DNA from: Bagarius yarrelli
Lineage: Eukaryota > Chordata > Actinopteri > Siluriformes > Sisoridae
Direction of reading: 5' to 3'
DNA: 64,000 bases
NCBI GenBank assembly: GCA_005784505.1
Contig: VCAZ01000030.1
Coordinates: 933,501 to 997,500, forward strand
Shown: positions 50,861-61,500 of the stretch, piece after piece
Layout: each line of letters opens with the position of its first letter
How positions within the stretch are numbered: the first letter of the stretch is position 1
Position numbers and translations under genes: made by a program
The notes under the pieces: model-generated
Database searches by the model: none
Told to the model about the DNA's origin: nothing
Seen by the model: only the letters and a program-made list of their open reading frames with translations

Positions 50861-53681
50861 CATTAAAAAGATTAGTTATTATTTAGGTTAATGTTGATGA
50901 TTACTTTTAAAAAAACAAACATGTTTAAAAACAAAAAATAAGTTTTGTATGTGTATACTGATTAACCTGAAGCCGATAATTGCACTAAATAAAGAATGGG
51001 CACACAGTTTCTACCATACATCTGAAGATTGATTTAATGTTTGTCCCTAAACAAAGATGGAATTTGTAGTAAAGATGAGATAATTAGAATTTTTTTGTTT
51101 TTTTCCAGGGGCCCTTTGAATGCAACATTATACAACACAAGCTTTTTACACAGGCCACATCTAGCCACACACAGGTTCATGAGTTTAAGCAAAAGCAACA
51201 AATGTAAACTCCCACCAGGTTTGATAAATTATTACTTTTGTCTGATCAGGTTCTTATATCCAAATCTGTAGGCTTGAAGCTTTAAAATAAACTGTCTAAA
51301 ATCCTCAGCATCAGCATCCTATACTGGCATTCCACTACAATACAGTACATCACTTTCAATAGTAAAAATTAGTTCTATTATATTGCTTCCTTATGTCAAA
51401 TGTTGCATCCTCTCTTCAACTGCTTTTGTGTTTTTACCCTTGCTCTGTTTAACCCTTGTATTCATGTAACCCATGTGTACCTGCTCTATATTTTTATCCA
51501 ATTAATAAAAGTAAGAGCCTTAGTTGGGACTTGAGAGCGCCCTCACCTGGTGACTCATGGAACACCAGATCAACAGGGCCTCTTCTAACACAGTTTTTTC
51601 CCATTTAGTTCTTTTATCCATCATCAGTTCTATTGTTTAAGTGGACATTTTTAAAGAGAATATTATTATACGAATATAATTATGATTTCTTAAATAATTA
51701 GGTCTCTCTGTTAAAGCAGGTCATAATTTAGTCATCGTATTTAGTATAACATCACACACAGTCATATACATACGTAAACACACTGGCACAGATAATAAAG
51801 TGTGATTTCACCCTTCATCTCTCACACTAATGTCTTTTTATAATATACAAACAAAGACAGGACTAACCATGAAAGGGGTCCCTCTCATTACCATTGTATG
51901 GAAATGCAGGGATCTTTCGTTCTGTACTTCTATCTCTCTGCATCCTTCATGCGAGCACTTACACAGACATACACACACTTGAATTTACATTAATTTTTAA
52001 GTGTCTTGGGGTTAAAAACTTACCACAGATGGGGACATTAAAGACTTGACATAAGCTTTTACACACAGAAAAAGAAGATCGATGTTGAGAGACTTAGTAA
52101 ACATGGGCTGATCACACTTCTGAAGCTATTGAAGCTCTGCTAAAATCACTTATTAACCCAGACTGATAAAACCACACCAAGAATGCCTTTTGACTTAATA
52201 ATCATTTTTTAATGCATAAGATCAGAAATCACATTTTTTTCTAAACATGTATGTTTTAATTTTAACCAAAAAACTTACTGTTTTTTATTTTTAAAAACAC
52301 TGTTCAGTTTTTTTTAGTTTTTTTTTCCATAATTAAATAAACGGATCAGCATTTAGATATATTATTCATTATTCACTATATTCTATAAATTATCTTTAAA
52401 GTTCTGCCTAACTGATAAATTTCCCATGAAAAGTATTAAAGCCGACATTAGTTTTTAGGACATTACATTATCTTTTTTTAATACATTCGAAAACCTTTCA
52501 ATTTCAATTTTTAAAACAGGTTTTTGGACAGTTTAAATGATTGTTATTCTTGAGTTATTATATAGTCTTTTTTTCTGACTTCCTTTATTTATTAATTTTT
52601 TTACATCCTGTAAATATTTTATCTTTCTTTATGACAGCAAAACATTCTAAATTGCATAAAAATTACTCAAACTGTGGGACCAGGCATATGCAAAATGTAT
52701 TAAGCACACTATTTTAATATATTAATCCAACCGAGGTGTTTTAATGAAAGTGTTATAATTTCTGTAACAAAAAATATTAGATTTTTAAACATTACTTTTC
52801 CAACCAAGTTGAAGGCAGTAGAAGGTAACATATTCACACTGATATTTTACCTATTGTTTGAAGCAATATACCCCATTTTAATAAAATAAAAAATAATACT
52901 TGCAAAGAGAAGCAACAAGCAAATATGACTGAAAATAAATTTTCTACAAACTATTTTTTTAAACTGCTTAAAATTAAATTGGATAATTTTGTTATGCAAC
53001 AAATATATATGTTGACTCATTATTTTTTTTTATTATTATCTTTTATTACATTCTTAATATTCTACTTCTTACTGGTCCATTGTTGAATCATTTCCATTTT
53101 CCTGCCTCAATTCAACTTTTGCCTAATACCCAGCTAATATTTTCCACCTCCTATTCACTTTTCCCTTCCCTTCTTTGTACCGCACACACTTGTTACAAGG
53201 CATTGCTGGAACATTTGCCACAGGAGAGGTTACACATAAGCATTTTTTCACACAGCTACGCATGAAGCTTTAAGCTCCTCACAGCTTGGCCGACAGGAAA
53301 TATTCAGTACTCTTGTGCTAATAAGGGTTATTTCCTGTTAGCACATACCTCTAAACAGTGTGTATTAGTGAGCAAACCTAAACCCATAAAGTTTAATTAT
53401 TTATAAAAACACAGCAATAATCTTTTACATTCCAAAGTTTTATGCTGGATGAAAATTGATTATATCTCCCAGCATATAATGTATATAACAGTTTACAAAT
53501 GCTTAAAATTCCTTGGATTATTGACAAAATTTCTATAATAGGAAATAATACAAACATTGCAATACAGAGTTCCAGATGTTTGCTGCTCGAAAAATGTGTT
53601 ACCTCATATTTATATATACAGAAATTGGACTAGCCTTTATACAAGACATTCCAGGGATCTAAGATAACAATGGTGGCAGTT

Positions 53682-53905
53682 GTTGATCTGAATACCAGGT
53701 AGGCCTGGGTTCACGCCCCAACAGCCAGCCACTGTTGGGTTCTTGAGCAAGACCCTTAACCTTTTCTGCTCCAAGGACACTGTATCATAGCTGACCCTGC
53801 GCTCCGACCCCCAACATACTAAGATAGGATATGTGAAGAAAGAATTTTACTGTGCTGTAAAAAGTGTATGTGATAAATAAAAGCATTTACATTTACATTA
53901 AACAG
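53682..53905 (+). repeat. tRNA-derived SINE 1.2 kb beyond the sox32 3' end
   Basis: It contains TGTTGGGTTCTTGAGCAAGA, CCCTTAACCTTTTCTGCTCC and GGACACTGTATCATAGCTG. It ends GATAAATAAAAGCATTTACA. A fragment of this family in reverse orientation is nested in the LINE at 27.7 kb. Confidence 0.7.
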
Positions 53906-54671
53906 TATGCAGTCAGTGTGTTAATTAATTCAGTTTTATGTTTTTATTTACATTCTGTACATAAGTAGTGGAAGCAGAGTAATTAAAGTTTGTGAATTTG
54001 CTTGTGACTACAAAACTGTAAGTTAAAAGTCTCTTAAAATGTTTAGCGCAAACTTGATAAATGATTATTATACCAACTAACTTCTAACAAATCCATCTGA
54101 TGGATCAAAACATAATTTTAATTTTATCATTTTTTTCTTTCAATAGTTATTTACTCATAAATATCTAATAATAATTTTACAAATTCTGCATAAAGATCCT
54201 GTGATGTCCTGGGATGATATAGTTTGGAGATTAGTGTTGTTGTTGGAGTGCCTTTTGCTCCACCCAGAATGCAAACATTTAGTTGGGATTGGTTATTGGT
54301 TACAAGGACTCTTAAAGGTTTAAAACCAACTTATACACAAACATACCTTTAAGCCAATTTGTAGACAAAAACTCCCAAATGTGATTATTTTATCTGCAGT
54401 ATATAATACAAACCTTTACAAAACCTCAACTGCTTAGAAAGATAAGTGTTAAAAATTAGCCCCATAGCCAATCAGCACCAAGCTCCTGACATGATCAACC
54501 ACTCAGACAAATAGGTCTAAATGAAGAACAATGAAAGAATAGCAGGACCTCTGTATCCTGACCTTCCATAACCTTGGGGACATTTCTGGAACATAAGGGA
54601 AATAGACTGAAGCATTCTAACATCATTCAAGAGTTTTCAGAGATGAAAAACACACAATTATATTTAAATGG

Positions 54672-54677
54672 TTTATT
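54672..54677 (-). terminator. Candidate polyadenylation signal of sox32
   Basis: AATAAA on the minus strand lies about 390 bases after the sox32 stop. It would give a 3' UTR of about 0.4 kb. Confidence 0.35.
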
Positions 54678-55062
54678 TATAGAATCTGTAATTGGACTTT
54701 ACCGCACTTCATCAAGTAATAAATATACATTCCAAAAATACAGTGACATGAACTGATCTTATAAATCTCTGAGACAAAAAAAGCAGCAAGAAATAACACT
54801 TTAAGGTGAGGCAGATGACACATCGAAGAATAAGAAAATTCATTTTCTGAAGTCCATACTGACAATGAAAATATTTTTAGGAGAATTATCTCATATTCAG
54901 GTACTATCAAACATCATAAATAAATAAAAATATTTATATACATAGTCATATATCTTTTAGGAGCAACACAAAATATATTGTGCCAAGCAGGCCATTCTGT
55001 AGTTTAACTCACTGCCGGAGTCTTTTGGGTTCTAACACTGAAATAAGGTCACTTTGAGGTGT

Positions 55063-56295
55063 TCATTGGTAGTGTTGGTCTTTAGGCTCGACGGGATTGA
55101 GATACTGGTCAAACTCACTGCGATCCAGCTGGTCAAGCATGTCCAATCGTACCTGTTCCAAATAAAACTCTAGCGATGGTCCCCCTGAGCACAGAACACA
55201 AGCACACACATCTGCCCCCCGCCAGTCCCACTGCTCACCAATTTGCTGTACTGCATGCTGGGAACTGTAGTACACTTGTTGTTCTGCTGAGTACACAGAC
55301 TGCTGTGGGCATGCTAAAGACTGGTTTAACAGCATTGCTCCATCTTGAAATGTTAACCCTCCACTTGTAAATGCCGCTCCATTCTGTGAAGGGACAGGGT
55401 GATGCGGAAAACCGGGACCATGAGGGTATGTGTATGAGTTAGGCAGTGGGTGTGAGTGTGTGTATGGATATTGAAGAGCTTGGTTCTGAAGCATATAGCT
55501 AAGGTGCATGTTAGGGGAAATGGTTTCATTTGAGGGCATCTTGGCAACACGTTTGTTGGTCTTTCGCCGACGTGGGCGGTATTTGTAGTTTGGGTGGTCA
55601 ATGGTGTGTTGGACCCTCAGTCTTTCGGCCTCCTGCATGTAAGGACGTTTCTCTGCCAGAGACATGGCCTTCCAGGTCTTTCCTATAAAAAGGTGAAAAT
55701 TAGTAACACAGTTAGAGAGCTTACAATACATTAGCTATATAATATATTAGAGCGCTTATAATATTTATGTATATATGAAATATATATCTATATAGAAAGT
55801 AGTAATGATTAGCAAGGCCCTCATAATGAATTTGGGATTCTGTATAAATGTGGCCTTACTAGACTAGAATGTGACAGCTCGGTATAATGTATGACTTTGA
55901 TATATAGTGCATATTGTGTTTATGTTGTTTCAGCTGTAACGTTGCAACATGTGTTAGTATAAATATTCTTAAAAAAGGGGAAAAGGGCAATTCTTATTGT
56001 TTCACTTACCAAGTATTTTACTCAGATCGGTGTTTTCCAGATCTGGGTTGAGCTGCGCAAGACGTCTGCGTTCCTCCTTCGTCCAAATGATGAAAGCGTT
56101 CAGAGGTCTCCTGACTCGAGTTTCCGGTGTCGGTTTGGTTTCCGGACTGGAGCAGCTGAGCTCGGAGTCAGCTGATGCTGGGCTGGAAGGCCCTGAGACA
56201 GGAATCTCGGGTTGCTCAGATGGTGCGTAACAGCGCTGCTCGCTTTCCAGCATTTCTTGCACGTCCAGAGAAGGAAACATTCTGTCAAAGTACAT
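55063..56295 (-). CDS. sox32: SoxF-related endoderm factor Sox32 (casanova), 301 aa, two exons
   Basis: In zebrafish, Sox32 is the switch that commits mesendoderm to endoderm and activates sox17. Exon 1 is 56295-56010 (95 codons plus one base) and exon 2 is 55682-55063 (stop); the intron is only 327 nt. The HMG box is about residues 60-139 with a non-classical signature, RPLNAFIIWTKEERRRLAQ. The intron position (KILG|KTWKA) is identical to that of sox17, which supports a tandem-duplication origin. The glutamate of the AERLR helix, at the POU-partner contact position known from Sox17 structures, is kept. The C-terminus has EFDQYL (285-290) followed by NPVEPKDQHYQ. N-terminal MYFDRMFPSLD precedes a Ser/Pro-rich stretch. 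It could be called a sox17 paralogue by a naive annotator, but the diverged box and short length fit sox32. Confidence 0.93.
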
Positions 56296-56367
56296 GACTG
56301 TCTTTAAGACTTCTCCAGTCTCTTCATGTCAATCCCAGTTCCAGTCGGACTTTAAGCGAAGAGCGGA

Positions 56368-56403
56368 CCAATGAGCGCACAGAGGAGTGGATTAAAGGTG
56401 TGA
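56368..56403 (-). promoter_or_regulatory. Proximal sox32 promoter motif cluster (T-box, bicoid-type, CCAAT)
   Basis: Within 75-110 bases upstream of the sox32 ATG are CCAAT (56368-56372), GGATTA (56389-56394, a bicoid/Otx/Gsc-type homeodomain site) and AGGTGTGA (56396-56403, the T-box half site bound by Eomesodermin and related factors). In zebrafish, Eomesodermin is reported to bind the casanova promoter. Function here is inference from motif identity and position. Confidence 0.45.
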
Positions 56404-56537
56404 GCCTCCACAGGTTTCCCACCTAAGTGAGAACTGACATACTCAAAGTTAAAAATAATAACACAACGAATTCATTCTAAAAATAAAACTCTATATAACA
56501 ATTGCTGTAAATAAACATTTATTTTTTCCAGCATCAT

Positions 56538-56543
56538 CTTATC
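56538..56543 (-). promoter_or_regulatory. GATA site upstream of sox32
   Basis: CTTATC followed by A reads TGATAAG on the minus strand, a near-ideal GATA-factor site. It is about 245 bases upstream of the sox32 ATG and 135 bases from the T-box motif. Gata5 cooperates with Eomesodermin and Mix-type factors at zebrafish sox32. Confidence 0.35.
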
Positions 56544-57819
56544 AGCATTTAAATGACATTGATTTTTTAAAATATTTTAAAGCCTATGTTATTGAAGAAT
56601 TTCTTTATTATCAATGTATTTAATGAAAACTTGCCATTTTCCTTTCGGTTCGTTTTTAATTATGCGTAATTAACCTTAATAATATTTCTTTTTGATTCTG
56701 ACTCCGTCCACACATCTAAAGAAACAGTCATTCAGTCGTTGAGGGTATCATCCTAATGCTAATAAACCTTATTTTTAGACTGTAACCACAAGATTCGTGT
56801 TTAATAGACTTGGACGTGCAACTTGAACTTGTTCAAATATTTGCCAGAGTTGCAGTAAAGTTCAGGTTGAGGGCAGTCACACAATGCCACCACTGCCAAA
56901 AGATCTGTTTTCCAGGCCATTCCCTATGCAGTATAATGTACATTGGGAGTATATGGACATATTCATAGCTTAGGACCCAGTTGCTGACATATATATGTGT
57001 TAGTAGTATAAAGGCATGTATAGACAGACGTGCGTGAGACATTGGCTCAAAGAGCACGTGTGAAGGTTATTTTGCTAAGTCTCAGGTTTTCGGGAACGAT
57101 AAGATTCGCGCACGGAAACCTGTAACTGTAGGAAGGAAACGTGGCCTTGGAGTGGTGTAGGAGCGCAACAAGCCGTGCGTACTTTATTTTCCCTGCGGAA
57201 AAATGCCGGACATCAAAACTCCCCGACAAAACTGCCTGTGAGATTAACCGAGGGCGGCTTTCTTACCCTAAATGTCAATATCTTCTAAGAAAAACTCTAG
57301 TTCTCTATTTAGGTTGATTAAATCCTACAAGTCTATGCATTTAATATTAATCCATTGTAATTGTAATATAACGACGAAATCTCAGATAAATTGTGCAACT
57401 GGATATTTAATTTGCTGTATTACTGTAGTAACATCCTTCACTTATATAAACACAACTGTTTAAAGTGTAAGATTTTATGGTGCTTCCCTTATACTAACAT
57501 TAAGAGTAAATTTCCATTACATATTTTAACTAGAAAACACATTTTACTGATAGTAACATTAGGGTTCTTATCATTTCTTATCTGCTTTCATTTCATGCTT
57601 TAAGCAATCTGACCATACAGGTGTCTAAAATAAATTAATTAAATAAACAACTAAAGAAACAATTTAATAAGAGCAATATTATATTTGCACACTGGGATAT
57701 CAGGTTTTTTTGTTTGTGCTGGCACACACGTAGTGGAATGGACTTCTTCTAGTCACACACATAAAAAGCAATCATAATAGCTCACTAACACATATCATAA
57801 CTTGACAATTTTCCTACGC

Positions 57820-57821
<2 letters not shown>

Positions 57822-57912
<91 letters not shown>
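57822..57912 (+). repeat. (AT)n microsatellite upstream of sox32
   Basis: About 28 AT units followed by shorter interrupted AT runs. Confidence 0.9.
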
Positions 57913-57913
<1 letters not shown>

Positions 57914-58288
57914 TATATAACCGTTTAAAAACGTTTCTCTTAAACATTATAAAAACGATTATATATAATGACAGAAAATTATAAAGAAAATTAATTAGAG
58001 AAAAGTAGATATTGTATATATTCTGTTGTATTTGTAAAAGAAAGCGTGTTTGAGAATGCATGGTGTCTGCTTATTTTATGGTACTGTCTTTATGTCTTAT
58101 GTTCTATAAGGAGCTTAAGTATTTATTTCCTTAATTTACTGTGTGTGTTCTAATCACCTTTATTTTGAGTTTTATTGGCTCAGCATTGAAATTTTGCTTA
58201 ACAAATTTTTTATGTTTTTCTGTTAGAGTGAGAGAGAGAGTGCTTCGCTGCCTGCTGGTTTGATTTATGCACCTGCTGCATATGTATA

Positions 58289-58321
<33 letters not shown>

Positions 58322-58350
58322 AAAAGAGGGAAAGGGAGAGAGAGAGGGGG
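58289..58350 (+). repeat. (TG)n then (GA)n compound microsatellite
   Basis: A TG tract passes directly into GAGA-rich sequence. A second (GA)n tract lies at 58,542-58,570. Confidence 0.9.
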
Positions 58351-58538
58351 GCAGACATGATGTACATAATTATTGTGACATTTAGATTTTTGTCTTATAC
58401 TGGACGCTGGCATTTTGTCCCGGTTTTAATTTTTTTTTTATTAATTATTCAAAATCCAGTCGTCAGTTTTTCTTTTTTTTTTCATGTATATAATAATGTT
58501 TTTGCAACACTGTAAGTAAAAGAACGCAACATGTCGGA

Positions 58539-58570
<32 letters not shown>

Positions 58571-61500
58571 CTTTAATACGTCCGAACTTCAGCAGCCATA
58601 ATATAATCATGGACAGAATCGCGCTGACACCTTGATCAAACACAGTCATCCATTCAGAACTATTCTCCCAGTTAATTCAATGAGGCCAATGATCAAGGTT
58701 TAGATTTTTATCTGCGTGGTCTGGCTCATGTCTGCGCGTCGGCCGGCACACTGAAACCTGTTTCCCTTCCTGACAAAGCAGAGACGAGCGTCCGTTAATC
58801 GATACAATTTAAGAATAATACATGTTAGACAGTCTAATGATACTGCAGTTAATCGAATTGGAGTGGAAAACGCTCGTGCTATTTCTATCATGAAGGTCAC
58901 GAGACCCAGGATGATTAAGTATTTTGTTAATTGGGGACTAATTTGATCGCGCGCAAGCGATGATGAAATGAGGAAATACTGCAAAGACCACGTAACTACA
59001 TTAGACAACCAAACAGCATGAAGAGATTTGGGCTGATCAAAGCCCGTGATTGCTTATTTTATTTCACAAAGCCCAAAATAATATCTTATGTTTAATCAAC
59101 TATGGGGCGCAAAAAATGGTTCATGATTGGTTCATAATTGAAAATATAATGAGTATGCTATAAAACATTGTCTGTAGTGTATTCTTTAATTTGCTTTAGA
59201 TTTAATACTTTGACAACAACGAATTTAAAAAGAAAATGTTTAAAGGGCTAGTCGGAGTGGAATGTCGTATCGATAAAAGCAATCAACAAAACATATTTAC
59301 ACCCTAACCTTGTACACTTCCCAAATGTGAATACACTTCTTATGATGTATCGATTTGCATAGAAAAGGAACGAAATGACAGCACACCAATACACATTCCT
59401 CTGGTGGCTTAATGTGTGTTTACACTAATAAGTGATTCCTTTTTTCTGTGTAAAGTTACGCAGTAGAGCAGAAGTGCGGAATCCACATGTGCGCGTGAAC
59501 GCGAGCGCAGCCGCTAATGGGCTTAGTTAATGAGAGCGCGCGGCTCAGCGTGAATACAATAATGTTAGTAGTTTCGGTTGACATCTGAAAGTTTACAGCG
59601 ACCTTTGCTCTTTTTAACCTGTAAACGTACCTATGAATTTCACTGCATTGCAGGAAGTGTATTGTAGCCTACACAAAAGTGCAATGCACTTAAAAGGAAT
59701 GAAAAGCTACCAAATTTATACTAGACCTTTTCTTAAAAAGGTGAATGTACTGTGACTGCAATTTAAATAAAATTTACAGTGGTAAATAAAAAAGGTCCAG
59801 TGATGTAGGTTAAAAAAAATAAAAAATATTTTACACTGTCCTGTAACAGTTATACATGGTAGAATTCACATTTCTTATTACTCATTGTATCTTTATAGCT
59901 ATTAATGCCTGTGGCAAGAAAATACTTTATTTTTAGCTTAAAAGTGTAAAGTTATTCTGTACCATAATAAGATTATTATTATATTGTAACATATCGTAAT
60001 TGTTATTATTATTATATTATCCTAACTTTGAATATTGGAATAGTGTATCTTAGTTTTTCCTTACATCTAAATATCATATAGTTATAGGCAGGATGTGTGT
60101 GTCTGTTTGTGGGGGTCGTATTGGATCAAGATGTAAGCCAGTTAATACTGGACATGGAATAAAAATAAATCCTGGAACATGGGTTTGGAAGATGGACGTG
60201 GTGCTGAGGGTGCTACAGCATCCTGGAGTTTTAAAATACCTTTACCTACAAACTGCTTCAGTAATAATAGCAATATAGTAATAATAAGAACAATAATACA
60301 TGAAAACAAAGGATGTATTTTTAAAAATAGAGCATAATTACATAGTTGCTGCCTAATATCTCAACACCTACAAAGTAAATAGCATTATCACATCCCCTCC
60401 CTGGAAGTCAAACCATTCCATCGCAGAACATTTTATAAATATTTATTAATTACTTTTTATATGAATATCTTAGTTATCTTTCTTTACTATAACCTTTTTA
60501 CATACAAATAATGATGAGCATAAAAAGGTGAAATAGTGAAAACTAGTATATAAAATGAATCATATTAAAATGCAACTTTATCGCATTTATACCTGTATAT
60601 ACCGAAGAGGTTTGTTTGTGCGCGTGTGAAATGTTGGATCAGATTATCTGGAATGGGGTAATCCACAGCTAGACTGTGTGCAATTGAATGGCCTCTGTGC
60701 TGTGTGAATGGGGATTGTCTTGAACACAATGTTCCATTGTATTAGACAGCAGACATATATGAGACCGGGAAGAACAGTGTCAGAACAGAGCTGCACCAGT
60801 AAGTGTGAGGAACTCTGAAGAAACTGCACCTTTTCCCTTATGTCCAGAACACGTTCACTGGAATGTACCTCTTGGAAATAATCTGTTTTAGAGAACTGGT
60901 TGGATTTACCTGCTGGATATGACCGTGTGAAAAACTAGACTGCTTTGGACTGGATGATTGGACTCGGTGGCGTTTTTTGTGTTTGGGGCTTCTGAGGGGT
61001 TTCTGACTACTAGAAATTTAATGAAGCTTTTTTTTCTTTTTTGGTTTAAAAGGATTTTACATTACGAGTGATGTTATTTTCTTTCTATGCACAGTCTGAA
61101 GCAACAAAAATTGTGTATACTAAATTCCTACATGTACTATATTTTGTATATTTATAACCTACAAAGTAGTTTCCAATGGCCATCATTAATGAGAGAAGGT
61201 TATTTATATGAACGTTTTGGTTAGGTAGAGATTGACAAAAGGAGAATTTCAGCCACAGTTAGATCTTTATTACATGGAGTTAGTAAGTGTGTGTGTGTGT
61301 GAGAGTGAGAGTGAAAGTGAAAGACAGAGAGAGCAAGCAAAAGGGAGATATTAGCACTGTTCTATACAGCGCTGCATTAAAAGGCCATTGTATTTGTATC
61401 ACACTGCATTGTGTTAGCCACCAGTGGAATCAGATAGCTGCACAGACCTCATCCTTTTACCCTCTGTTCTTCCACCAGATAAGCAGGTGAGTATGAACAC

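Noticed and set aside
51531..51555. CTCF-like AGCGCCCTCACCTGGTG
   Set aside because: It carries extra bases between the GCGCC and CTGGTG halves, so it does not fit the motif spacing.
60780..60810. Possible tiny plus-strand exon ending CACCA|GTAAGTG
   Set aside because: There is one donor-like site and a TATATATG upstream, but no acceptor partner or coding continuation can be shown.
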